Shown in pieces: positions 16,418 through 25,581 of a stretch of 64,000 bases of DNA (positions are counted from its first letter, which is position 1; each line of letters opens with the position of its first letter). The DNA lies in the NCBI RefSeq assembly GCF_047160095.1, contig NZ_AP038785.1, positions 2,170,001 through 2,234,000 on the forward strand, written 5' to 3'. The notes under the pieces were generated by a model, which did not search any database, was not told where the DNA came from, and saw only the letters and a list, made by a program, of their open reading frames with translations. Source of the DNA: Rodentibacter abscessus (GTDB lineage Bacteria; Pseudomonadota; Gammaproteobacteria; Enterobacterales; Pasteurellaceae). Made by a program: the position numbers and the translations under genes.

Positions 16418-17155
16418 GTGGATAGTAAAATTAGTAGCCGAATTCAGAAACTAGAGTTTTTATTGAAACAAATGGATAAATTGCATCTACGGGAGGCGGC
16501 GGAAATCTTGAATGTTTCTGAAATGACGATTAGGAGAGATTTGAACTCTACAACATCTTCGATTGTTTTGCTGGGAGGGTATATTGTACGAGCTCCCCAG
16601 CTGCAAACATCAAATCAATATTTAATTACAGAGCAGCAAAATAGAAATATTGCAGAAAAAATGCAGGTGGGAAAGATCGCCTCCGCGTTAGTAGAAGATA
16701 ATGATGTGATTTTTTTTGATTGCGGTTCAACCATTCCTTTTATTGCTTCTCAAATCCCAAATTCTATAAAATTTACCGCACTTTGTTGCTCGATTAACAC
16801 TTTTATGGTTTTACAAGATAAACCAAATTGTCGATTAATCTTGTGTGGTGGGGATTATTCAAGAGAAAATTCTATCCTTACACCTATTCAAAATAACACT
16901 GAAATTGATAAGATTTGTACTACAAAAGCATTTATTTCTGCCGCCGGTATTGATCTTAAACAAGGTGTAACCTGTTTTAAATTAAATGAAACACAGATAA
17001 AACTAAAAGCAATGGCGAAAACACAGCGCAGCATTTTAGTTTTTGATGATAGCAAAATTGGAAAAATACGGCAGTCGTATGTAGGTGAGTTGAATCAATT
17101 TGATCAAGTTATCTGTAATGTGCCTTTGCCGGCAGAATTTACTATGACAAGTTAA
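16418..17155 (+). CDS. deoQ: DeoR-family transcriptional regulator (DeoQ-like)
   Basis: The 245-residue repressor-type protein has an N-terminal winged helix (about 8-45, LHLREAAEILNVSEMTIRRDL) and a DeoRC effector domain of the sugar-phosphate isomerase fold (about 75-235, with FFDCGST and LCGGDYS). GTG start at 16418 with GGAG 9 bases upstream. It probably represses both deo units and is relieved by a deoxyribose phosphate. Its place beside deoC and opposite deoKPX supports this. Carries a USS near 16776. Confidence 0.82.
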   Translation: MDSKISSRIQKLEFLLKQMDKLHLREAAEILNVSEMTIRRDLNSTTSSIVLLGGYIVRAPQLQTSNQYLITEQQNRNIAEKMQVGKIASALVEDNDVIFFDCGSTIPFIASQIPNSIKFTALCCSINTFMVLQDKPNCRLILCGGDYSRENSILTPIQNNTEIDKICTTKAFISAAGIDLKQGVTCFKLNETQIKLKAMAKTQRSILVFDDSKIGKIRQSYVGELNQFDQVICNVPLPAEFTMTS

Positions 17156-17210
17156 TGTTATTTGAAATAATCAATAAAAAAGAGCGGTTAAAATTCAGCA
17201 AGATTTTTCG

Positions 17211-17360
17211 GCATTATGTATCACTTGCACAAAAATAGAGTAGGGTGTGTTAGCCAAAGGCGTAACGCACCGTTCAACCCAAGTTTGGTGCGTTATGGCA
17301 AGCCTAACGCACCCTACATTTGAATTAAAAACAACCTTTTGTGCAAGTGATACATAATAC
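17211..17360. repeat. Family A MITE-like repeat, copy A3 (complete)
   Basis: Both terminal repeats (ATTATGTATCACTTGCAC ... GTGCAAGTGATACATAAT) and the core are present. Its interior matches copy A4 (29692-29845) in opposite orientation. It lies between convergent deoQ and xylR, between AGAGCGGTT (17181) and ACCGCACTT (17372). Confidence 0.9.
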
Positions 17361-17383
17361 AGAGATTTTTAACCGCACTTTAT

Positions 17384-18547
17384 TTAAATATTTTTCCTAA
17401 ATTCCCTCGGTGTCATTCCAAATTCTTTTTTAAATACGGAGTAAAAATATTGAATGGATGGATAACCGCAAATTTCGGAAATTTCCTGAATTGAGATGTC
17501 CGTTTGTTGTAATAACTGCTTTGCCCGTAGAATTTTTTCTTCGTGAATAACTTGGTGAATAGTTTTCTTCATTTCTTTTTTAAAACGCTGTTCAAGGTTC
17601 GAACGTGATGTTTCAAGATGATCCAGCACTTGTTCTACCTTGATGCCTTGGCAGGCGCGATGACGAATATAATGCATCGCTTGTATAACGAGCGGATCGC
17701 TGAGTGAACGATAGTCTGTGGAGTTGCGGGCATGGACGGTAATCGGTGGAATTAAGATTGGCGTATGAGAGACCTTTTGACCATTCAATAAACGATGTAA
17801 TAATTTTGCCGCTTGATAACCGATCTCTCTTGTGCCTTGTTCGACGGAAGATAAAGAAACGCGTGAGAGGTACTGAATCAATTCTTCATTATCAATACCC
17901 ACTACGCAGAGTTCTTCAGGAACCGCAATTTTACTGTATTCACAAGCTTGTAATAGATGGCGGGCTCTGGCATCGGTGACGGCAACAATGCCTGTGTGAG
18001 AGGGTAAAGTTTTTAACCAATCGATTAATTTTTCCTGTTCTGACAGCCAATTTTGAGCGCAAACTTGCTTACCTTCATAAAGATAAAGAGGATGATGATA
18101 CTTTTCCATTAAAGCGATAAAGGCGTTCTTTCGTTCTTTTGACCAATGTTTCTCGCTATCCACTTGCATACCATAAAAAGCGAAATGAGAAAGTCCTTTT
18201 TGTTGAAGATGTGAGAATGCTAATTCAATCAATCCGGTATTATCTGTTGCGACATAAGGGAAGTGCGGGTAAAAATTCTCTTGTTTGTAAGAACTCCCGA
18301 CAGCAATGGTAGGGACTGAGGTTTGTTTCAGTAGTTCTGCGGTTGTGGGATCATCAAAATCGGCAATAATGCCATCAATAGATAGATGATTTATAGTATC
18401 GGTATGGTAAATAAATTCATCTTCTATAAAAATATCCCAAGTGCATTGAGAGGCCTGAATATACTGCCCAATACCTTCCACGACTTGTCGATCATAGACT
18501 TTATTGGCATTAAATAAGAGTGCGATTTTGTAGTACGCTTCCGCCAT
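17384..18547 (-). CDS. xylR: Xylose operon regulator, AraC family with sugar-binding domain
   Basis: The 387-residue activator has an N-terminal periplasmic-binding-protein-like domain (about 5-270) for D-xylose and a C-terminal AraC DNA-binding domain (about 285-387, with ISIQEISEICGYPSIQYFYSVFKKEFGMTPREFR). Start placed at 18547 (MAEAYY), with AAGGA upstream; an extension to 18625 has no site and an unlikely N-terminus. It is last in the order xylF-xylG-xylH-xylR, as in E. coli, though a family B element separates it from xylH. Confidence 0.93.
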   Translation of the reverse strand: MAEAYYKIALLFNANKVYDRQVVEGIGQYIQASQCTWDIFIEDEFIYHTDTINHLSIDGIIADFDDPTTAELLKQTSVPTIAVGSSYKQENFYPHFPYVATDNTGLIELAFSHLQQKGLSHFAFYGMQVDSEKHWSKERKNAFIALMEKYHHPLYLYEGKQVCAQNWLSEQEKLIDWLKTLPSHTGIVAVTDARARHLLQACEYSKIAVPEELCVVGIDNEELIQYLSRVSLSSVEQGTREIGYQAAKLLHRLLNGQKVSHTPILIPPITVHARNSTDYRSLSDPLVIQAMHYIRHRACQGIKVEQVLDHLETSRSNLEQRFKKEMKKTIHQVIHEEKILRAKQLLQQTDISIQEISEICGYPSIQYFYSVFKKEFGMTPREFRKNI

Positions 18548-18629
18548 CGTTAATTCCTTTAGTTTGAGTATAAGAAATATAGCGGAAAAGGTGTTTTTAT
18601 AAAAGTGCGGGCAAAAAATCGCCATTTTT

Positions 18630-18737
18630 TATAGTGAATTAAATAAGGATGGATACAAAGCCGCAAGCCGAAGACTGTGCAAATAACACGGCGAAGCTTA
18701 GCAATACAGTAAACATGTTTAAATTTAATTCACTATA
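18630..18737. repeat. Family B MITE-like element, copy B2
   Basis: 108 bp bounded by TATAGTGAATTAAAT and TTTAATTCACTATA, with interior CGCAAGCCGAAGACTGTGC related to B1. It lies between xylH and xylR. Confidence 0.88.
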
Positions 18738-18758
18738 ATGGTGACTTTTTATCGGAAA

Positions 18759-19886
18759 TTACATTCTTTTCTTACTACTGGTATCAACCCATACCGCAAG
18801 CAATAAGATTGCACCTTTTACAATGTATTGCCAGAAAGTGGGAACATCAAGCATGCTCATTCCGTTGTCTAATGAGGCGATAATAAGTGCGCCTATAACA
18901 ACGCCGAATACACTTCCCACACCGCCTGCCAGACTAGCCCCGCCGATCACACAGGCCGCTATCGCATCAAGTTCGGCATTTTGCCCCGCGGAAGGTGAAC
19001 CGGCACCTAAACGCGCACTCAAGATTAAGCCGGCTATTGCGACTAATACGCCGTTCATTGCGAAGATAATGAGTTTTGTTTTTTCTACATTGATTCCGGA
19101 TAATTTTGCCGCCTCAATATTGCCGCCAATGGCATAAATGTGGCGACCAAAGGATGTTTTACGCGAAAGGAATAAACCGAATATTGCAAGAATGGCGAGT
19201 ATTAATACCGGAAATGGAATACCGCGGTAATCATTTAATAAATAAATGGAACCCAGTATGAGGAGGGCAAATAAGGCGTATTTTGAGAAATCTTTAGATA
19301 ATGCGGGAACTTCCAGTTGGAGTTGTTGACGATTCTTACGTTGATAATTACCCCAAAGCACAAAACCAATTACGGCGATTCCCCCTAATATGAACCCTGT
19401 AAGATCGGAAAGATAACCTTGTCCGATGATTGTCATTGAACTACTAATCGGAGAGACGGTAGTGCCGTTTGTTAATCCGATTAATATGCCTCGGAATGCG
19501 AGGTAGCCGGCAAGTGTAACGATAAATGAAGGCACTTTACGATAAGCAACCCACCAGCCGTTCCAAATACCGAACAGTAAACCTAAGGCAATAGTTGCAA
19601 TGATAGTAAGCGGTAATGGAAATCCCCACCAAACATCGGCAATGGCTGCAAATCCGCCGAGCAATCCCATTAATGATCCTACCGATAAATCAATTTCAGC
19701 AGAAATGATGACAAACACCATGCCAATCGCAAGAATACCGGTGATGGAGGTTTGGCGTAATAAATTGGAAATATTACGTGCACTTAAATAAGCACCGTCG
19801 GTTGCAATCGTAAAAAATGCCATAATTACCGCAATGGCTATGAGCATAATATAAACTTGTAGATTCGCAGATTTAAACTTAAACAT
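18759..19886 (-). CDS. xylH: D-xylose ABC transporter permease
   Basis: The 375-residue inner-membrane protein of the BPD_transp_2 (ribose/xylose permease) family has about 10 hydrophobic segments and family motifs such as EIDLSVGSLMGL (about 65-76) and the C-terminal GGASLAGGVGSVFGVVIGAL (about 310-330). It follows xylG by 3 bp. It forms the channel with XylG and receives xylose from XylF. Confidence 0.94.
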   Translation of the reverse strand: MFKFKSANLQVYIMLIAIAVIMAFFTIATDGAYLSARNISNLLRQTSITGILAIGMVFVIISAEIDLSVGSLMGLLGGFAAIADVWWGFPLPLTIIATIALGLLFGIWNGWWVAYRKVPSFIVTLAGYLAFRGILIGLTNGTTVSPISSSMTIIGQGYLSDLTGFILGGIAVIGFVLWGNYQRKNRQQLQLEVPALSKDFSKYALFALLILGSIYLLNDYRGIPFPVLILAILAIFGLFLSRKTSFGRHIYAIGGNIEAAKLSGINVEKTKLIIFAMNGVLVAIAGLILSARLGAGSPSAGQNAELDAIAACVIGGASLAGGVGSVFGVVIGALIIASLDNGMSMLDVPTFWQYIVKGAILLLAVWVDTSSKKRM

Positions 19887-19889
19887 AAA

Positions 19890-21401
19890 TTACTCCTTAA
19901 GGGCGGTTTCCATCACTTGTTCTTGAGTGAGGTTATGATTAATGAGGCTGGCTTTGAGTTTGCCTTGGTGCATAACGAGAACCCGATCACTAATGCCGAG
20001 CACTTCCGGCAATTCTGATGAAATGACAATAATGCCGATGCCTTCTTGAGCTAATTGATTGATTAATTTATAAATTTCATATTTTGCGCCAACGTCAATA
20101 CCACGAGTAGGTTCATCAAGAATCAGTATTTTAGGGTTAAGCAGTAAACATTTTGCCAAAATCGCTTTTTGTTGGTTGCCGCCACTTAATCGTCCAATCG
20201 GCAAGTCAGGGGAGGCGGTTTTTACTTTTAGTTGCTTAATCGCGGAATCAATGACTTGTTCTTCTTTCGCTTGATTGATGATCATTTTTCCAAAACAATA
20301 TCCTTTTAAGGAAGAAAGCGTAATGTTTTTGCCTACTCCCATAATCGAAACAATACCGTGTTTTTTACGATCTTCCGGCACCATAACGATTTTATGGGCG
20401 ATAGCTTGTTGGCAATTTTTTATGTGAACCTGTTTTTGATTGATAAAAACCTTACCTTCGTATTTGCCTTGATAAGAACCGAATAAACATTGCACCATCT
20501 CCGTTCTACCGGAACCCACCAACCCTGCAATACCAAGTATTTCACCTTTATGAAGGCTGAAATTTACATCATTTACCCGTTTAATATGCGTATTGATCGG
20601 GTGCCAAGCAGAAAGGTTTTCCACACGTAAGATCTCGTCTTGAATCTCATGTGGTTCATGTGGATAAAGTGAGGTGATTTCCCTTCCTACCATCATGGTA
20701 ATGATGTCATCTTCACTCATTGTATTTGCGTCTTGCGTGCCGATATGTTCACCATCACGAATCACACAAATTTTGTCGGAAATTTCTTTTACTTCGTTTA
20801 ATTTATGGGAGATATAGATACAGGCGATATTATGTGCTTTTAAATCTTTAACGAGATTCAATAATATTTCGGTTTCTTTTTCTGTCAGTGAAGCGGTGGG
20901 TTCATCAAGAATAAGTAAACGCACCTGTTTATTTAAGGCTTTTGCGATTTCAACTAATTGTTGTTGCCCTAATCCCAGTTCCCCCACACGTGTATTGGGA
21001 TCAATATTTAATTGAACCTGTTGTAATAATGTTTGGCAGCGCAAATACATTTCATTGTCGGCAGTTAACCCTTTATGGGTTATTTCATTTCCTAAGAAGA
21101 TATTTTCTAACACCGACATATTTTTGACGAGGGTGAGTTCTTGATGAATGATTGAAATGCCTTTTTCCTCAGTATCTTTAATATTTTTCGCTTTTATTTC
21201 ACTGTCTGAAAAATAAATATTTCCACTGTAATCGCCATAAGGATAAATACCACAAAGCACTTTCATTAGGGTTGATTTTCCTGAGCCGTTTTCACCACAT
21301 AGCGACAAAATTTCACCTGCTTCAAGCTCAATGGAAATATTATGAAGTGCGGTCACATCACCAAATTTTTTTGTGATGTTTTTCATTTCTAACAATGCCA
21401 T
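19890..21401 (-). CDS. xylG: D-xylose ABC transporter ATP-binding protein (tandem ATPase)
   Basis: 503 residues with two nucleotide-binding domains, typical of sugar importers. The first has Walker A GENGSGKST (about 36-44), signature LGLGQQQ and Walker B LLILDEPTASL. The second has a degenerate P-loop GLVGSGRTE, signature LSGGNQQK and ILILDEPTRGIDVG. It sits between xylF (58 bp) and xylH (3 bp). USS at 21345. Confidence 0.95.
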   Translation of the reverse strand: MALLEMKNITKKFGDVTALHNISIELEAGEILSLCGENGSGKSTLMKVLCGIYPYGDYSGNIYFSDSEIKAKNIKDTEEKGISIIHQELTLVKNMSVLENIFLGNEITHKGLTADNEMYLRCQTLLQQVQLNIDPNTRVGELGLGQQQLVEIAKALNKQVRLLILDEPTASLTEKETEILLNLVKDLKAHNIACIYISHKLNEVKEISDKICVIRDGEHIGTQDANTMSEDDIITMMVGREITSLYPHEPHEIQDEILRVENLSAWHPINTHIKRVNDVNFSLHKGEILGIAGLVGSGRTEMVQCLFGSYQGKYEGKVFINQKQVHIKNCQQAIAHKIVMVPEDRKKHGIVSIMGVGKNITLSSLKGYCFGKMIINQAKEEQVIDSAIKQLKVKTASPDLPIGRLSGGNQQKAILAKCLLLNPKILILDEPTRGIDVGAKYEIYKLINQLAQEGIGIIVISSELPEVLGISDRVLVMHQGKLKASLINHNLTQEQVMETALKE

Positions 21402-21459
21402 ATTTATACTCCTTATAAATACTCCCTATAAAATAGGGGAATAAATTTCCCCTTTGAAC

Positions 21460-22458
21460 TTATTGATAAACACTTTCTTTGGTATGGAAACCATCCTTAA
21501 TCACGGTTTCATCAATATTTGTTTTATCAACTGCAATAGGGGCGAGTAAATAAGATGGGATATTTTTGAGACCATTATTTAGTTCGGCATTTGATTCAAC
21601 TTTTTCATTTTTTGCTAGTTCCACGGCAATTTGTGCCGCTTTATCCGCTAATTTGGTAATCGGTTTATAAACCGTCATTGTTTGCGAACCGGCAATAATT
21701 CGTTTGATCGCGGCTAAATCGGCATCTTGTCCTGAAATCGCGACTTTGCCGTTTAGTCCTTGTGCGCTTAATGCTTGAATTGCACCGCCTGCGGTTGCAT
21801 CATTTGAAGCGACGACGGCATCAATATTATTTTTATTGGCGGTTAATGCGTTTTCCATAATTTGTAAGGCTTTTTCAGCCAGCCAAGAATCAACCCATTG
21901 ATCGCCGACAACTTTAATTTTTCCGGTTTGAATTAAAGGATCTAAAACTTTCATCTGCCCTTTTCTGAACAGTTTGGCATTGTTATCCACCGGTGAGCCG
22001 CCCATTAAGAAATAATTACCTTCTGGTTTTACCGCAACAACGCTTTTTGCCTGTAGTTCCCCGACTTTTTCATTATCAAATGAGACATAAAAATCTAAAT
22101 CGGCATTATTAATTAAACGGTCATAAGCTAATACTTTAATGCCCTCTTTCTTGGCTTCGGAAATCACATTGCTTAGCACTTCGCCGTTATGCGGAATAAT
22201 GACTAAAACATCAATGCCTTTATTGATCATATTTTCAATTTGAGAAATTTGTGCGGAATCATCACCATTAGCGGATTGTACAAATACTTTCACTCCCATC
22301 GATTCGGCTTTGTTGACAAAAATATCACGATCTTTTTGCCATCTTTCCAAGCGTAAATCATCAATAGATAATCCGATTTTGAGATCTTTAGAATAAGCAG
22401 AACCGCTAAATACCGTTAATACTGCGGCAAGTGTGAACAAAGCTGATTTGATTTTCAT
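21460..22458 (-). CDS. xylF: D-xylose-binding periplasmic protein
   Basis: The 332-residue periplasmic binding protein has a signal peptide (about 1-23, ending AYS) followed by KDLKIGLSIDDLRLERWQ and the typical sugar-binding-protein-fold pieces VIIPHNGEVL and VVASNDATAGG. First gene of xylFGHR, divergent from xylA, with the shared control region 22459-22704. Confidence 0.95.
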   Translation of the reverse strand: MKIKSALFTLAAVLTVFSGSAYSKDLKIGLSIDDLRLERWQKDRDIFVNKAESMGVKVFVQSANGDDSAQISQIENMINKGIDVLVIIPHNGEVLSNVISEAKKEGIKVLAYDRLINNADLDFYVSFDNEKVGELQAKSVVAVKPEGNYFLMGGSPVDNNAKLFRKGQMKVLDPLIQTGKIKVVGDQWVDSWLAEKALQIMENALTANKNNIDAVVASNDATAGGAIQALSAQGLNGKVAISGQDADLAAIKRIIAGSQTMTVYKPITKLADKAAQIAVELAKNEKVESNAELNNGLKNIPSYLLAPIAVDKTNIDETVIKDGFHTKESVYQ

Positions 22459-22579
22459 ACTGATACCTCAATGGTTAAGTAAATGGAATATAGAGCTATG
22501 GCTCTGATGGTTAGTTTTCCCGCTTTAACCACTGCTTTCAATTATAAAATCTTTCACTGCTATTATGTTTTTTCACTTT

Positions 22580-22595
22580 TGTGATCGTTGCCACA
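22580..22595. promoter_or_regulatory. CRP-like site in the xylF/xylA divergent region
   Basis: TGTGA-TCGTTG-CCACA matches the CRP consensus at 9 of 10 half-site bases. Placement between xylF and xylA suits catabolite control of both units. XylR operators are expected nearby, but I could not delimit them. Confidence 0.7.
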
Positions 22596-22704
22596 ATAAC
22601 TAATTATCAAAATAGAAAAAACAAATAACGTAATTGAAGCTGTTTTCAATTTTTATCATTATGTTTCCAACTTAAAAATCTATTCACCCATAGGAGAATT
22701 AATT

Positions 22705-24024
22705 ATGTCTAACTATTTCGATAAAATTGAAAAAGTAAAATATGAAGGAACCAATTCAACCAATCCTTTTGCTTTTAAACATTACAATCCGAATGAAATG
22801 ATTTTAGGCAAAACGATGGCGGAGCATTTACGTTTGGCGGTGTGTTATTGGCATACTTTTTGTTGGAACGGGAATGATATGTTCGGTGCAGGCTCGTTAA
22901 ATCGCAGTTGGCAAAAAACAGGTGATTTATTAGAGGGCGCAAAGCAAAAAGCGGAAATCGCCTTTGAATTTTTCCAAAAATTGGGGATTCCTTATTATTG
23001 TTTCCATGATGTGGATATTGCACCGGAAGGTCATTCATATCAAGAATATGTATATAACTTCCATACAATGGTTGATATTCTTGAGAAAAAACAAGCGGAA
23101 ACCGGCGTTAAGCTGTTATGGGGAACGGCGAACTGCTTCACTAATTCGCGTTATATGTCCGGAGCTTCCACCAATCCGAATCCGGAGGTCTTTGCGTGGG
23201 CGGCATCACAAGTGTTCAATGCAATGAACGCAACTCAACGTTTAGGCGGTGAAAACTATGTATTATGGGGTGGGCGTGAAGGTTATGAAACTTTATTGAA
23301 TACCGATTTAAAACGTGAGCGTGAACAAATCGGCCGATTTATGCAAATGGTGGTGGAACATAAACATAAAATAGGCTTTAAAGGTACATTGTTAATCGAA
23401 CCGAAACCGCAAGAACCGACTAAACACCAATATGATTATGATGTTGCGACAGTGTATGGTTTCTTAAAACAGTTCGGTTTAGAAAAAGAGATCAAAGTGA
23501 ATATTGAAGCAAACCATGCAACACTTGCCGGTCATACATTTCAACACGAAATCGCCACTGCGACGGCATTAGATATCTTCGGTTCTATTGATGCCAACCG
23601 TGGCGATCCGCAATTAGGTTGGGATACCGATCAATTCCCGAACAGTGTGGAAGAAAACACCCTCGTGATGTATGAAATCTTAAAAGCGGGCGGTTTTACT
23701 ACCGGCGGTTTTAATTTTGATGCGAAGATCCGTCGTCAAAGTACCGATCCGTATGATTTATTCCATGGTCATATCGGTGCGATTGATGTGCTTGCGCTTT
23801 CACTGAAACGGGCTGCTAAAATGATTGAAGACCAAACCTTGCAAAATATGGTGGCACAACGTTATGCCGGTTGGGACGGGGATTTAGGTCAACAGATCCT
23901 TGCAAGTAAAGTCTCACTGGAAGATCTTGCGTATATCGTTGAAACGCAACAACTTGATCCAAAACCGGTTTCAGGTCAGCAAGAATATTTGGAAAACATC
24001 GTGAATCAAGTGATTTATAGTTAA
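22705..24024 (+). CDS. xylA: Xylose isomerase
   Basis: Converts D-xylose to D-xylulose. The 439-residue class II isomerase has the active-site stretch YCFHDVDIAPEG (about 97-108), the lysine motif LIEPKPQEPTKHQYD (about 231-245), NIEANHATLAGHTF (about 269-282) and a metal site in FDAKIRRQSTDPYDLF (about 339-354). GGAG lies 7 bases before the ATG. First gene of xylAB. Confidence 0.97.
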   Translation: MSNYFDKIEKVKYEGTNSTNPFAFKHYNPNEMILGKTMAEHLRLAVCYWHTFCWNGNDMFGAGSLNRSWQKTGDLLEGAKQKAEIAFEFFQKLGIPYYCFHDVDIAPEGHSYQEYVYNFHTMVDILEKKQAETGVKLLWGTANCFTNSRYMSGASTNPNPEVFAWAASQVFNAMNATQRLGGENYVLWGGREGYETLLNTDLKREREQIGRFMQMVVEHKHKIGFKGTLLIEPKPQEPTKHQYDYDVATVYGFLKQFGLEKEIKVNIEANHATLAGHTFQHEIATATALDIFGSIDANRGDPQLGWDTDQFPNSVEENTLVMYEILKAGGFTTGGFNFDAKIRRQSTDPYDLFHGHIGAIDVLALSLKRAAKMIEDQTLQNMVAQRYAGWDGDLGQQILASKVSLEDLAYIVETQQLDPKPVSGQQEYLENIVNQVIYS

Positions 24025-24034
24025 ATTTCATCTT

Positions 24035-24064
24035 AAAAGTGCGGTCATTTTTACCGCACTTTTT
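24035..24064 (+). terminator. USS hairpin between xylA and xylB
   Basis: Perfect 11-bp stem AAAAGTGCGGT/ACCGCACTTTT with a 7-nt loop and a T-run, made of two inverted USS. It may reduce xylB expression relative to xylA while keeping one operon. Confidence 0.75.
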
Positions 24065-24079
24065 GTCTTTGGAGGCATT

Positions 24080-25549
24080 ATGTATATCGGTATTGATTGT
24101 GGTACGCAGGGCACAAAAGCAATAGTTGTTGATCGCAAGCAAAAGAAAGTGATTGGTAGGGGATATGCTTCCCATCAATTGATCGAACAATCAAACGGAC
24201 GGCGTGAACAACACCCGAATTGGTGGATTGATGCCTTTCAATGTGCCTTGAATGAAGCGTTAAAACAGGCAAAAATTTTACCACACTTAGTGAAAGGTAT
24301 CGGTATTTCAGGTCAGCAACACGGCTTGGTAATGTTAGATAAAAACGATCAACCTTTGTACAATGCGAAACTTTGGTGTGATACGGAAACAGTCAATGAA
24401 AATGCGGAATTGATAGAACGTTTAGGTGGGCAAGATTTGGCATTTGCGAAGTTAGGTATTATGTGCCAAACCGGTTATACAGCCTCAAAACTTTGCTGGT
24501 TTCGTCAATATTATCCTGATCAATTTAGGCAAATTCACAAAATTATGCTGCCTCATGATTACCTCAATTATTGGCTTACCGGTCATTTCTGCACGGAATT
24601 TGGCGATGCCTCCGGCACAGGCTATTTCGATATTGTGAATCGATGTTGGAGTCGCAAAGTCTTTGGGGAAATTGCTCCTGAGCTTAATATGAATAACGTG
24701 CTACCGACCTTACTTTCTGCCGAACAAAAAATAGGGGTTATCAAACCCGAAATCGCCAAATTCTTTGGCTTTAACCAAGATGTGATAGTTTCCACCGGAA
24801 GTGGGGACAATATGATGGGGGCGATTGGTACGGGCAATATAAAGGAGGGAATCGTAACAATGAGTCTCGGCACATCCGGTACTTTGTATGCTTATACAAA
24901 AAAGCCTTTACCAAATTTGTCTCCAATGATTGCCAACTTTTGTTCCGCTAATAACGGCTGGTTGCCTCTTATTTGCGTGATGAATATGACTTCATCGAAC
25001 AAGCAATTGATGAAGCTATTTAATATTGATGTCCCAACCTTTAATCATCTCGCACAACAATCCCCAATCGGTGCAAGCGGAATTACGATTTTACCGTTTT
25101 TTAATGGAGAACGTGTACCCCCGTTACCAAATGCGAAAGCGCGTATTTTGGGGGTGGATTCAAGTAATTTTACCCGTGAAAATCTTTGTCGGGCGATGAT
25201 GGAAAGTGCCACTTTTACTTTGCGTTATGGATTGGATCTTTTCCGTCGTGCCGGGCTTACTACTTCGCAAATTCGTTTAATTGGCGGAGGCTCAAAAAGC
25301 ACACTTTGGCGGCAGATTATCGCAAATGTGATGAATACCGAAGTGGTTTGCTTATTGGAGGAAGAAGCTGCCGCTTTAGGGGGCGCAATTCAAGCAATGT
25401 GGGCGAATGGGGAAGGGGAATTAAAATCGTTATGCCATGAATTCGTTCATTTGGATGAAAGTTTAACTTGTTCTCCTAATAAAGAGGCGGTTGACGCTTA
25501 TGAGGCGGTTTATCTGCGTTATCTCTCACATCTTAATTCAATTAATTAG
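24080..25549 (+). CDS. xylB: Xylulokinase
   Basis: Phosphorylates D-xylulose to xylulose 5-phosphate for the pentose phosphate pathway. The 489-residue FGGY-family kinase starts with the phosphate motif IGIDCGTQGTKA (about 3-14). It has ISGQQHGLV (about 76-84), LPHDYLNYWLTG (about 155-166) and the C-terminal ATP site RLIGGGSKSTLWRQI (about 398-412). GGAGG precedes the ATG. 55 bp after xylA, with a USS hairpin between. Confidence 0.97.
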   Translation: MYIGIDCGTQGTKAIVVDRKQKKVIGRGYASHQLIEQSNGRREQHPNWWIDAFQCALNEALKQAKILPHLVKGIGISGQQHGLVMLDKNDQPLYNAKLWCDTETVNENAELIERLGGQDLAFAKLGIMCQTGYTASKLCWFRQYYPDQFRQIHKIMLPHDYLNYWLTGHFCTEFGDASGTGYFDIVNRCWSRKVFGEIAPELNMNNVLPTLLSAEQKIGVIKPEIAKFFGFNQDVIVSTGSGDNMMGAIGTGNIKEGIVTMSLGTSGTLYAYTKKPLPNLSPMIANFCSANNGWLPLICVMNMTSSNKQLMKLFNIDVPTFNHLAQQSPIGASGITILPFFNGERVPPLPNAKARILGVDSSNFTRENLCRAMMESATFTLRYGLDLFRRAGLTTSQIRLIGGGSKSTLWRQIIANVMNTEVVCLLEEEAAALGGAIQAMWANGEGELKSLCHEFVHLDESLTCSPNKEAVDAYEAVYLRYLSHLNSIN

Positions 25550-25551
25550 CT

Positions 25552-25574
25552 AAAAGGTGGGATTTCCACCTTTT
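25552..25574. terminator. Bidirectional terminator between xylB and trmL
   Basis: 9-bp stem AAAAGGTGG/CCACCTTTT with a 5-nt loop between convergent genes. Confidence 0.7.
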
Positions 25575-25581
25575 AACCGCT

